Assembly: GCA_964616985.1 (NCBI GenBank)
Contig: CAZTVF010000030.1
Coordinates: 1 to 47,264, forward strand
DNA length: 47,264 nt
Source of the DNA: CAZTVF01 sp964616985
GTDB taxonomy: Bacteria > Planctomycetota > Phycisphaerae > SM23-33
Direction of reading: 5' to 3'
The position numbers and the translations under genes were made by a program. Shown here piece after piece: positions 1 through 7,082 of this stretch (positions are counted from its first letter, which is position 1; each line of letters starts with the position of its first letter). The notes below the pieces were generated by a model, which was not told where the DNA came from, ran no database searches, and saw only the letters and a list, made by a program, of their open reading frames with translations.

Positions 1-368
1 ACAACTGCTTCCGACACTGCGGCTACACGCTACGGGTGACTTAGGAGTGCTCTAATGATTGCTCTCCTCCCGCCTCCGCCCCGGCTTGTCCGGGCGGGGC
101 GACGATTGGCCACTACGGAGGCAGTTCCGCTTCTTCCGCCCCCGCCGCCCTTGCGGCGGCGGAGCGATGATTGGCCACCAGGACGCTGCCGCCAGTTGTA
201 GTGGTCAATCAGCGCTCGGCCGGGACAAGCCCGGCCGGGGCGGAGACTGCCGTAACCGCCACTATAAATGAATGCACCCCGGCCGCCTCATTTGCCTGCG
301 CAAGGGACGAATCGTAGGTTTCCATTGATTCAGGACGAGCCGTTCAACCCCTGGTCTTTGGAGCCTGC
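1..368. other. Intergenic start of window, no supported gene
   Basis: No convincing protein is seen. The first ~60 bases could be the 3' end of a gene cut by the window edge, because all three forward frames reach a stop by base 54, but nothing is recognisable. The middle holds an imperfect inverted repeat (74-90 with 224-245). The last 20 bases carry the ribosome-binding site of the following PEP-CTERM gene. Confidence 0.5.
74..245. repeat. Imperfect GC-rich inverted repeat
   Basis: The left arm CTCCGCCCCGGCTTGTC (74-90) is the reverse complement of the right arm at 224-245, apart from a 5-base CCGGC insertion in the right arm. GATTGGCCAC also occurs twice inside (104-113 and 169-178). This resembles the other intergenic palindromes in the window; its function is unknown. 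Confidence 0.55.
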
Positions 369-998
369 ATGAATACTCGCCGCACCTTGATCGTTGCCGT
401 TCTTTCCGCCCTGGCCTTGCTGGCCTTCGCCCCCGCCGCACAGGCGGACGTGGTCACGTACAACGGCCTGGGACTCAACAGCTACCTCACCCTTCACGCC
501 TCAGGCACCCTTGCCGACGGCCAGTACATCGGCGCCGGCCAGATGAACTACATCTGGCGCGACCGCCAGTTCACCGCCTACTGCGTGGACATCAACCGCT
601 ACTCCGGTTCGGGCAACGCGACGATGGTGTGGGCGGATGAGTTCCTCCGGCATGGCAACATGGTGAACTACCTCTACAGCACCTACGCGCCGCAGGTTGA
701 CACCGGGATCGAGGCCGCGGCCCTTCAGGCGGCGATCTGGGAAGTGATCTTCGAGACGACCCCCTCGTTCTCGGTCAGCAACGGTTACTTCTCGATCTCT
801 GACAACGCGGCCGTGACGGCCCTGGCCAACGAGGAGCTCGCCTCGATGCCGCTCAACTACAGCGGAAATCACCTTGCCGTGCTTGATTTCGCAACGCAGC
901 AGGACGTGGTCGTGCCCGAACCGGCGACGATGGCCCTGCTGGGCATCGGCGGCATGGCCCTGCTTCGCCGCCGTCGGGCCAAGGCGAAGCTCGCCTGA
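369..998 (+). CDS. PEP-CTERM surface protein with thioester-domain-like Cys/Gln pair
   Basis: This is a 209-aa secreted protein. It has a Sec signal peptide (residues 1-26, cleaved near AQA/DV). The C-terminus is a PEP-CTERM sorting signal: VPEPATMALLG at about 182-192, a short hydrophobic stretch, then RRRR. Such proteins are handled by an exosortase and end up in the envelope or exopolysaccharide. The central part has YCVD around Cys72 and LQAAIWEV around Gln120. This spacing and context recall Cys-Gln thioester (TQXA-type) domains, which can bind surfaces covalently. The ATG is preceded by GGAG six bases upstream. No exosortase gene lies in the window. The PEP-CTERM call is firm; the thioester reading is inference. 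Confidence 0.88.
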   Translation: MNTRRTLIVAVLSALALLAFAPAAQADVVTYNGLGLNSYLTLHASGTLADGQYIGAGQMNYIWRDRQFTAYCVDINRYSGSGNATMVWADEFLRHGNMVNYLYSTYAPQVDTGIEAAALQAAIWEVIFETTPSFSVSNGYFSISDNAAVTALANEELASMPLNYSGNHLAVLDFATQQDVVVPEPATMALLGIGGMALLRRRRAKAKLA

Positions 999-1057
999 TG
1001 AGACCTGTGTGACAGGCATCGGGCCTGTCGAGGAATACAGCGGTCGGGGTTTTCAAC

Positions 1058-1086
1058 GCAGGCGGCGGACTTGATCCGCCGCCTGC
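1058..1086. terminator. Hairpin between convergent genes
   Basis: There is a perfect 12-bp stem (GCAGGCGGCGGA, 1058-1069, with its complement at 1075-1086) around a 5-base loop. It lies 60 bases after the PEP-CTERM stop and before the stop of the convergent glycosidase. No clear U-tract follows on either strand, so it may be a bidirectional terminator or simply another intergenic palindrome. Confidence 0.45.
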
Positions 1087-1112
1087 TGCTATTGGTGGAC
1101 TCATGGCATGAC

Positions 1113-1140
1113 GGGTGGCGGCCTTCCCAGGCTGCCGCCC
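1113..1140. repeat. Dispersed palindrome, GGTGGCGGCCTTCCCAGGC family, copy 1
   Basis: The 28-base element GGGTGGCGGCCTTCCC followed by AGGCTGCCGCCC recurs almost unchanged at 21829-21856 and 21893-21920. It is partly self-complementary (GGCGGCCT/AGGC.GCC). All three copies sit at or just beyond the 3' end of a minus-strand gene. Confidence 0.7.
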
Positions 1141-1147
1141 TCGTTCG

Positions 1148-2581
1148 TCAGTTCGTCTTCTGCTGGATGAGCGTCCCGAACCGCTTGCTGATCGCCAGGG
1201 CGGGGTCGAGCGGCACCTCGACGGGCTTGCACCCAGCCGGGATGGCGATCGCGGGACGCGCGGCGATCTTCCTGCCCGCGAACTGCGGCAGCCACGGCCG
1301 CTGGGCCTCGAGCATCTCAGCCGCCATCTCGCGAATCTGCTTGAGCGTGCACACCGCCGCCGTCAGCGGATCCAGCGCCAGGGCGTGCACGATGTGCTCG
1401 GTGTCGCCCTGCAGGGCCGCTTCGCCGGCGAGGATCTGCACGTTGACGTTGGTCATGCACGCGGCGGCGCACTGCGGCGGCAAGGCCCCCACGCGCGTGG
1501 GGTGCAGGCCGGTGGCGTCGGCGAAGGCGGGCACTTCCACGCAGCAGCCGTCGGGCAGGTTCGTGATGTACCCGTCGTTCCGCACGTTGCCCATGAAGCG
1601 GAAAGGCCGCCCCGTCGCCACCGCCTCCATGATGTAGGAGCAGTACTCCACGCTGCGGCCGGTGATCTTCGACGACTCGAACTCCAGCGGGTCGTGCTTC
1701 TCGTACTTGGCGGCGAGGGCCTTGCAGTACTTGTAGTAGGCCCCGGTCTCGCCGCCGAAACTGGGCTCGTCGCAATAGGCGTCCAGCGCCTGCTTGCTCT
1801 TGCGGAACCAGGGCACGTATTCGGACAGGTGGCCGGTGCTCTCGGTCATGAAGTAGCCGAAGTGGCGGAAGACCTCGCCGCGAACCTTCTCGTTCTTGTA
1901 ATAGGCGGGCTTCTCGAACAGCTCGCGCAGCATCGGGTACAGGTCGCGCCCCTTGTGCTGAAGGCTCAGGAACCAGTCCATGTGATTGATGCCGCCGCAC
2001 GTGTAGGTGATCTCGTCCTTGGGCACGTTGCAGTAGCCCGCGATGAGGTCCAGCGTGGTCTGCACGCCGTGGCAGAGGCCGGCGAACTGCACGTTCGTCG
2101 CCTTGCCCAGGGCCAGGCAGTTGCCGGCCATCGGGTTGGCGTATTGCAGCAGGATCGCCCCGGGGCGGGCGAGTTTCTCCATGTCGCGGGCGATGTCGAC
2201 CAGCACGGGGATGGACCGCAGCCCGCGAAAAACGCCGCCGGGCCCCAGCGAGTCGCCGATGCACTGGTCCACGCCGTACTTCAGCGGGATCTCGTAGTCG
2301 ATGCCGAACGCCTCGACCCCGCCCACCTGGATCATCACCACCACGAAGTCCGCGTCCTTGATCGCCTCCTGGCGGTTGGTCGTCGCCCACACCCGGGCCG
2401 TCAGCCCGTTGTCCTTCACCATCCGCTTGCCGAACGCCTCCATCCGCTTGAGCTTCGTGGGCGTCGGGCTCATCAGCGCGAATTCGCTATCCGCCAGGGC
2501 CGGCGTGGCCATGATGTCGCTCATCAGCGTCTTGCAAAAAATAACGCTCCCCGCCCCGATCATCGCAATCTTCTTGGACAT
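1148..2581 (-). CDS. Glycoside hydrolase family 4 (alpha-galactosidase/alpha-glucosidase type)
   Basis: This is a 477-aa cytoplasmic NAD+- and metal-dependent glycosidase of family GH4, which cleaves glycosides by an oxidation-elimination route. The N-terminal Rossmann motif GAGS is at residues 9-12. DADFVVV at about 76-82, YANPMAG at 147-153, metal-site Cys170 in CHGVQ and His200 in GINHMDW all match MelA/AglA-like enzymes. Length is normal. The ATG at 2581 was chosen over an upstream ATG at 2617 because GGAG lies just before it and the longer reading would run through a palindromic repeat. It is part of a minus-strand sugar locus with the FG-GAP protein and the Gfo/Idh oxidoreductase. Substrate specificity cannot be read from the sequence. 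Confidence 0.92.
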   Translation of the reverse strand: MSKKIAMIGAGSVIFCKTLMSDIMATPALADSEFALMSPTPTKLKRMEAFGKRMVKDNGLTARVWATTNRQEAIKDADFVVVMIQVGGVEAFGIDYEIPLKYGVDQCIGDSLGPGGVFRGLRSIPVLVDIARDMEKLARPGAILLQYANPMAGNCLALGKATNVQFAGLCHGVQTTLDLIAGYCNVPKDEITYTCGGINHMDWFLSLQHKGRDLYPMLRELFEKPAYYKNEKVRGEVFRHFGYFMTESTGHLSEYVPWFRKSKQALDAYCDEPSFGGETGAYYKYCKALAAKYEKHDPLEFESSKITGRSVEYCSYIMEAVATGRPFRFMGNVRNDGYITNLPDGCCVEVPAFADATGLHPTRVGALPPQCAAACMTNVNVQILAGEAALQGDTEHIVHALALDPLTAAVCTLKQIREMAAEMLEAQRPWLPQFAGRKIAARPAIAIPAGCKPVEVPLDPALAISKRFGTLIQQKTN

Positions 2582-2596
2582 GTTCTTCTCCGTAGC

Positions 2597-2614
2597 GTGG
2601 GCAGGCCTGCCCAC
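2597..2614. repeat. Perfect 18-bp palindrome GTGGGCAGGCCTGCCCAC
   Basis: This is a perfectly self-complementary 18-mer just upstream of the GH4 start codon. A near copy (GGTGGGCA-AGCC-TGCCCACC) lies at 2794-2813. They belong to a small dispersed palindrome family in the 319-base gap between the two genes. Confidence 0.7.
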
Positions 2615-2876
2615 CACCGATTCTGATGACGCCTGATGTACCGTGCGTACTTAAGACCGTCTGCGGCTTGCCCGTTCGGCGCTGTGCGAGGTGGCGCGTC
2701 GCCATCAGCTGCCACAGCGCCGCCCTGCCTGGCGGCAGGCAAGACGGACACCCACGGACGCCGCCACTACCGTATCGATCAGCGGACACGAATGGTGGGC
2801 AAGCCTGCCCACCCTACAATGCACACCCGACGCTCTCACTCGCTCCGTTCTTCAACCTGCCTGCCGGCAGGCAGGT

Positions 2877-2897
2877 CCGCAATCCGCAATCCGCAAT
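2877..2897. repeat. Heptanucleotide tandem array (CCGCAAT x3)
   Basis: There are three perfect copies of CCGCAAT ending 3 bases before the stop codon of the FG-GAP gene on the minus strand. It is one of about ten loci with a 7-nt repeat period in the window. Confidence 0.75.
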
Positions 2898-2900
2898 TTC

Positions 2901-4004
2901 TCAATCCCCCATATTCTGCGCGTAGCCGATGTTCTTGTACACCACGAGCCCGTCTTTGCCGGGGGCGACGATGTCCAGCACGCCGCGGCCGAAGAGGTCG
3001 GCGACCACAAAGTGAATGCCGCAGCCCTTGCCCTGGCGGATCGCGCCGAAGTCGATCACCTGCTTGGCGAAGTTCTCGCCCGTCCACTTGAAGTAGTACA
3101 ACCCGACGGGATCATACTCGCCCGGGTCGTGGCCGCAGTGCGCGCGGTACCGTTTGCCGGTCACCAGTTCCTTCTGCCCGTCGCCGTCGATGTCAATCCA
3201 CCACAGGTCGTGGTACTGGCTGTTGAACGGGTCGATCGGGTGCTTCGTCCACGTCCGCTTGCCGCCGACGATCTTCTGCTCCCACCAGTCCAGCCCATAC
3301 GCGTGCGACTGCCCGACGATCAGGTCGTTCAGGCCGTCGCCGTTCACGTCGACCACCAGCACCGGCACCGAGGCCGAGCCCAGGTCGAAGTCCGGATGGA
3401 ACGTCCACTTGCCCGCGAGGCCTTCCTTCGGCTGCTCCAGCCAGCCCTTGGCCAGGATGATGTCGCCGCGCCCGTCGCCGTTGATGTCGCCGAAGCCCAA
3501 CCCGTGGCCGCTGGGCTGGTCGTAGATCACGTGCTCGGTGAACTTGCCCGTGCCCTTGCCATTGGCGTCGGTGACAAGCTTGTATATCTTCTGCGAGTGA
3601 CACGGCGTGTTGGGCACGATCTCCAGCACGCCGTCGCCGTCGACGTCCCACGCGCGGGTCGTCTCGACGTTGCCGCAGTCGGCGATCTTGTGCTCGGCCC
3701 ACGGCTTGGCCGCATCGCCCTTGGGGTTCTGCCGCCAGCGCAGGCTGTTGCCCCACCACCCGCCGGTGATGTAGTCGGTGTACCCGTCGCCGTCGATGTC
3801 CATCGCGATGGTCGAGAAATCGTCGAAGTACTCGCCGGCCGCCGGGATCTCGCCGATCTTGCACTTGCGGTCGAAGTTGGGGCCCGGGTACCAGTACGCA
3901 CCGCTGACGATGTCCAGCACGCCGTCGTTGTTCACATCGAACACGCCGGCGGACTCGTAGCGTTCATCCGAGATCACGATCTTCTGAAAACGAAGTGGGG
4001 GCAT
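2901..4004 (-). CDS. FG-GAP/VCBS repeat protein
   Basis: This 367-aa protein is built of repeated beta-propeller blades carrying calcium-binding-like motifs: DVNNDGVLDI, DIDGDGYTDY, DVDGDGVLEI, DINGDGRGDI, DVNGDGLNDL and DIDGDGQKEL. The blades are spaced about 45-60 residues apart, typical of FG-GAP/VCBS proteins. No signal peptide is seen from the chosen start (ATG at 4004, preceded by AAGGA). A longer in-frame reading to 4094 would run into a dispersed repeat and is rejected. Proteins of this kind are common in planctomycete carbohydrate loci, and the neighbours are a GH4 enzyme and a Gfo/Idh oxidoreductase. Its exact role is unknown; ligand binding or a structural role is inference. Confidence 0.85.
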   Translation of the reverse strand: MPPLRFQKIVISDERYESAGVFDVNNDGVLDIVSGAYWYPGPNFDRKCKIGEIPAAGEYFDDFSTIAMDIDGDGYTDYITGGWWGNSLRWRQNPKGDAAKPWAEHKIADCGNVETTRAWDVDGDGVLEIVPNTPCHSQKIYKLVTDANGKGTGKFTEHVIYDQPSGHGLGFGDINGDGRGDIILAKGWLEQPKEGLAGKWTFHPDFDLGSASVPVLVVDVNGDGLNDLIVGQSHAYGLDWWEQKIVGGKRTWTKHPIDPFNSQYHDLWWIDIDGDGQKELVTGKRYRAHCGHDPGEYDPVGLYYFKWTGENFAKQVIDFGAIRQGKGCGIHFVVADLFGRGVLDIVAPGKDGLVVYKNIGYAQNMGD

Positions 4005-4034
4005 GGTCAGTCCTTCTTCCTGGATTCTAAATGC

Positions 4035-4142
4035 TTCACCACAAAGAGCACAAAGTTCACAAAGGTAGAGGCAGGCAACCCATGCGTCATGCACCGCATT
4101 GCTTCTTCTTACCTTTGTGCTCTTTGTGTCCTTTGTGGTGAA
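4035..4142. repeat. Inverted pair of the 'TTCACCACAAAG' dispersed repeat
   Basis: Two 33-base copies face each other: 4035-4067 reads TTCACCACAAAGAGCACAAA onwards, and 4110-4142 is its near-exact reverse complement, separated by 42 bases. Together they could form a long hairpin between the oxidoreductase and FG-GAP genes. A third, diverged copy is at 41397-41428. Confidence 0.75.
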
Positions 4143-4152
4143 AGCCGTTTCT

Positions 4153-5205
4153 TCACTTCCCGAAACGCAGCCGGATGTACTCGCGCGCGACCTTCAGATC
4201 CTCGAGCGCCTCGGAGGCGACGCACGGCGGCTTGAGCTCGCCCTTGATCACCTTCACGAAGTTCGTCGCCTGCTGCCGCATCGCGTGGACCCACGGCAGC
4301 GTGGGGCTCATGCGGATGGGCGTCTTGCCGTTGCCGGGATCCTCGTACACTTCCACCTGCCCGGGGCGGTGCGTTGCCAGCGGGGCCGGCAGGTCCACCT
4401 TGATGTAGCCCTTCTCGAAGCACACCAGCATGTGCTCCTGCCAGTCGATGGTCGTGTGGTACGGCGACATCTCGATCACGCCGGCCACGCCAGAGCAACT
4501 CTCGACGGCCAGCAGCACGCCGCTCTTTTCGGCGTAGGTCACCTTGTAGGGCTCGCCCAGCAGGTGGCGCATCATGTTCACCTGGTGGATGTAATAGTTG
4601 ACAAAACTTACGTACAGGTCGGCCGTGGGCTTGTCCATGTCCGGCACGGGCGGCTCCCAGGCGAGGTCGCCGGGCTTGTCGCCCGCGTTGAGCATGCCGG
4701 TGAAGCCGCTGGCGATCCAGTCGCCGGCCGGCATGAGGATGCGGACATATTTCATCGCCCCCATCTTCTGCGTCGCCTTCCACTCCTCGATCAGGGCCTT
4801 GGCGTACATGGTGGCCGGGTCGCTGCGCTTGTGGTAGCCCACCATGTGCGTGCAGCCGGCCGAGGCGGCGTCCTTCACCAACTTCTCGCCCGCCTGCGTC
4901 GCGACGCACAGGGGCTTTTCGGTGAACAGGAACTTGGCCGCCTTGTACAGGTCCGGCAGCAGCACCGAGTGGCGGCTGAAGGGCTGGCTGGCGATGATGC
5001 CGTCGAGCTTCTCCTTGGCCAGCATCTCCTGGTGGTCGCCGTAGACCCTGGGGATGCCGTAACGCTGCGCCACCAGCTTGCCCGTCTCCTTGCGCAGTTC
5101 GGCCAGCGCCACGACCTCGCATTCGTCATTCACCACGTAGTTTTTGAGATGGGCCATCTGCCCCATCCCGCCCACGCCCACGAAACCGATCCTGACCTTG
5201 GACAT
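4153..5205 (-). CDS. Gfo/Idh/MocA family oxidoreductase
   Basis: This is a 350-aa NAD(P)-dependent sugar or inositol dehydrogenase-like enzyme. The Rossmann motif GVGGMG is at residues 10-15 and the family's EKP signature at 96-98 (FTEKPLC); the C-terminal two-thirds are the usual alpha/beta substrate domain. The ATG at 5205 has AAGGA nine bases upstream, and further upstream in-frame codons give no family similarity. It is the upstream gene of a possible three-gene minus-strand group (with FG-GAP and GH4). It is divergent from an AraC regulator, which suggests control by a sugar signal. The substrate is unknown. Confidence 0.9.
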   Translation of the reverse strand: MSKVRIGFVGVGGMGQMAHLKNYVVNDECEVVALAELRKETGKLVAQRYGIPRVYGDHQEMLAKEKLDGIIASQPFSRHSVLLPDLYKAAKFLFTEKPLCVATQAGEKLVKDAASAGCTHMVGYHKRSDPATMYAKALIEEWKATQKMGAMKYVRILMPAGDWIASGFTGMLNAGDKPGDLAWEPPVPDMDKPTADLYVSFVNYYIHQVNMMRHLLGEPYKVTYAEKSGVLLAVESCSGVAGVIEMSPYHTTIDWQEHMLVCFEKGYIKVDLPAPLATHRPGQVEVYEDPGNGKTPIRMSPTLPWVHAMRQQATNFVKVIKGELKPPCVASEALEDLKVAREYIRLRFGK

Positions 5206-5350
5206 AGTTATCGATCCTTGCTGAAAGTGTTGACAGGGACACGAAGCGTCCGTCAGTATAGCCTTGCCTACGGCAGCGCACACAATGGCTGCGATTGCGA
5301 GCGATTTGTCTGATCTTGCTGCCGTTGCCGAGGTCCACAAAGAAGAAACG

Positions 5351-5377
5351 AGCAGGGATGAACGCAGGTAGACGCAG
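5351..5377. repeat. Dispersed repeat AGCAGGGATGAACGCAGG family
   Basis: This is one copy of an intergenic repeat whose core is AGCAGGGATGAACNNGGATA or variants. Others are at 6190-6222, 23173-23200, 41356-41385 (reverse) and 45408-45438 (reverse). This copy lies just before the AraC-family gene and supplies a misleading upstream ATG. Confidence 0.65.
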
Positions 5378-5399
5378 ATTGAAGACCCCGGAAGAAGGC

Positions 5400-6155
5400 A
5401 TGATCCGGAAGCGCGGCGTGATGGCCAGGAGCTTCCTCTTTCGCATGGTCGGGCGCGTGGCGCCGATGGTCGGCTGGAAGATCGGCGATCACTGTCACCC
5501 CAGTCACAATGAGATGATCCTCGTCCTGAGCGGCACGATCGAGACGCATATCTGCGGGCGCGTGCTGGTCGGCCGCAAGGGCGACATCCTGCTCTATCCC
5601 CGCGGGCAGGTGCATCGCGAACGCGCGGTGGGGGAGGAGCCGCTGGAGACCCTGTTCTTCGCCTGGAGCGAGACGCCCGCCCGCTGGCCGCTGATGAGCT
5701 TCGACCACGAGAACCGCGTCGAGTACCTCGTGCGATGGATGCTGGACATCCACCCGTCGGGCACCTTGGACGACCGCAACCTGCTGGACTCGCTGCTGTA
5801 TGCGGCGCTGTACAAGTACTCGCACCCGGCGCCCTCGACGAGGAGCGACATGGTGATGCAGACCAAGCGGTACATCCTGGCCCACCTCAATAAGCCCATC
5901 ACGCTGGACGACCTCGCCGCCACCGGCGGGTTCAGCAAGTTCCACTTCAGCCGCCTGTTCCGCCAGGCCAGCGGCCTGACGCCGATGGAATTCCTCCGCC
6001 GCATGCGGATGGAGGTGGCCCGGACGCTGCTGGTCGGCACCCCCCTGCCGCTCAAGGCCATCGCCCCCCGCGTCGGCATGGCCAACGAATACCACCTCTC
6101 GCGGACGTTCAAGAGAGTCTTCGGGGTGGTCCCGACGTCACTTCGTGGCCGGTGA
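5400..6155 (+). CDS. AraC-family transcriptional regulator with cupin domain
   Basis: This is a regulator of about 251 aa. The N-terminal half is a cupin-like sugar-sensing barrel (HCHPSHNEMILVLSG, then GDILLYPRGQVHRE). The C-terminal ~100 residues are an AraC double helix-turn-helix: ITLDDLAATGGFSKFHFSRL, then a second HTH ending NEYHLSRTFKRVFG. Earlier in-frame starts (5295, 5358) lie in or before a dispersed repeat, so the ATG at 5400, preceded by GGAAGAAGG, is preferred; 5421 is also possible. It is divergent from the oxidoreductase gene and probably regulates that sugar locus. The stop codon TGA is the first part of a GAA microsatellite. Confidence 0.88.
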   Translation: MIRKRGVMARSFLFRMVGRVAPMVGWKIGDHCHPSHNEMILVLSGTIETHICGRVLVGRKGDILLYPRGQVHRERAVGEEPLETLFFAWSETPARWPLMSFDHENRVEYLVRWMLDIHPSGTLDDRNLLDSLLYAALYKYSHPAPSTRSDMVMQTKRYILAHLNKPITLDDLAATGGFSKFHFSRLFRQASGLTPMEFLRRMRMEVARTLLVGTPLPLKAIAPRVGMANEYHLSRTFKRVFGVVPTSLRGR

Positions 6156-6180
6156 AGAAGAAGAAGAAGAAGAAGAAGAA
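6154..6180. repeat. GAA trinucleotide microsatellite (x9)
   Basis: Nine uninterrupted GAA units begin inside the TGA stop codon of the AraC-family gene. Shorter GAA-rich tracts also occur at 23155-23170 and 26060-26165. Such runs are prone to slippage, but here a change in copy number would leave the stop codon untouched. Confidence 0.85.
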
Positions 6181-6189
6181 ACAGCATCA

Positions 6190-6222
6190 GCAGGGATAAA
6201 TGCGGGATGAAGAGGGATGAAG
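6190..6222. repeat. Dispersed repeat AGCAGGGAT family, degenerate copy
   Basis: The reading is CAGGGATAAATGCGGGATGA followed by a second GGGATGAAG unit. It is related to 5351-5377 and 23173-23200 and lies between the AraC gene and the RAYT element. Confidence 0.5.
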
Positions 6223-6338
6223 AAAGAATAGATGCAGGAGAATAGATGCAGTAGAGGCCACGCGCGGTGCCACCCCCCGAGACTTGCTTGGCGGGTATTC
6301 CGCTGGCCCGTAGCCTTCCGGTTCAGCCGAGTCGGTGC

Positions 6339-6362
6339 CACCCCCAAACTTGTTTGGGGGTG
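6339..6362. repeat. REP-like palindrome, copy 1 (left end of RAYT)
   Basis: CACCCCCAAAC-TT-GTTTGGGGGTG forms a perfect 11-bp stem with a 2-base loop. It is preceded by GGTGC as in the other copies. Confidence 0.9.
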
Positions 6363-6417
6363 TCTTCGAACGGCGGCGGGGCCTTCAGTTCAGCCGAACG
6401 CTGCTGGTCCCGGGGAC

Positions 6418-6993
6418 TCACACGAGTGAATTCTTGCACGATTCCATATCCAGCCGAATCGGCCCCTTGCTTACGCCGGCCCAATCTGGGGCACTGGACC
6501 ACGGCCAATCCTCCGGCCGGGAGACAAGCCCACGTTGGACGGGGTTATTGTGGATGTAGTCGATCATCTGTGTCAGAGCTTTGGCGTGACGAACGTTCCG
6601 GTCGTACCCGCCACCATCCTGCCAGAATGCGTATGGCTTCTCGGTCTGTCCCGTTGCCATCCATCGAAGACCAGCGGGATTGTTCTTCCGCAGCCAGAGA
6701 ACGGCTCGTCTGGCTACCGATTGCTTGATGGACTTGAGGATTTCGGAGATGTCGTAGATCTCCTTGTTCGGCCAGAGCAGAACATGAGCATGCTCCGGCA
6801 TGATGACGTAGGCCCAGAGATGGAAACCGTGATTCTCCCTCGCGCGTTCCATGGCTTCAATGAAGTACCCTCGTGTCCTGTCGCGAGAGAGGAGCGCCCG
6901 CTGGTCGAGGCAAGAGAAGGTGAGCTCATGCGCCTGCCAAGGCTCGTTCCACCGCTGACGGCTCTTGCGATAGATATCCCCATCTTCGTTCAT
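6418..6993 (-). CDS. REP-associated tyrosine transposase (RAYT, Y1/HUH family)
   Basis: This is a 191-aa single-strand DNA transposase of the Y1/HUH superfamily. The HUH motif is MPEHAHVLLWP (His68, His70). The C-terminal block DYIHNNPVQRGLV contains Tyr146, which corresponds to the catalytic tyrosine in the DYIYINPV block of the E. coli REP transposase, and is followed by DWPWSSA typical of RAYTs. The gene is complete, without a frameshift, and framed by inverted REP-like palindromes. RAYTs are usually single-copy housekeeping-like genes linked to dispersed REPs rather than self-copying elements. There is no clear Shine-Dalgarno sequence before the ATG at 6993. Confidence 0.92.
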   Translation of the reverse strand: MNEDGDIYRKSRQRWNEPWQAHELTFSCLDQRALLSRDRTRGYFIEAMERARENHGFHLWAYVIMPEHAHVLLWPNKEIYDISEILKSIKQSVARRAVLWLRKNNPAGLRWMATGQTEKPYAFWQDGGGYDRNVRHAKALTQMIDYIHNNPVQRGLVSRPEDWPWSSAPDWAGVSKGPIRLDMESCKNSLV

Positions 6994-7033
6994 GAAGACA
7001 GATTATGTTTGGTGCATGGGAAGGTCAAGAAGA

Positions 7034-7057
7034 CACCCCCAAACGAGTTTGGGGGTG
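7034..7057. repeat. REP-like palindrome, copy 2 (right end of RAYT)
   Basis: CACCCCCAAAC-GA-GTTTGGGGGTG is followed by GCACCGACTCGGCT; it is the mirror of the left end. Confidence 0.9.
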
Positions 7058-7082
7058 GCACCGACTCGGCTATATCGGAAGG

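Larger units (their letters stand above)
2582..2900. repeat. Repeat island between GH4 and FG-GAP genes
   Basis: This 319-base gap contains no gene but at least five structured elements: the palindrome at 2597-2614, a hairpin of the GGCTTGCCGTTCGGCGCTGT family (arms 2665-2685 and 2714-2722), the near-palindrome at 2794-2813, a perfect 20-bp palindrome CCTGCCTGCCGGCAGGCAGG at 2856-2875, and a heptanucleotide array at 2877-2897. No transposase is present here. Confidence 0.7.

Noticed and set aside
59..271. Small ORF of 70 codons at the window start
   Set aside because: It runs through an inverted repeat, has no ribosome-binding site and an Arg/Gly-rich translation.
1115..2626. 503-codon plus-strand frame opposite the GH4 gene
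   Set aside because: Shadow; the GH4 motifs on the minus strand are decisive.
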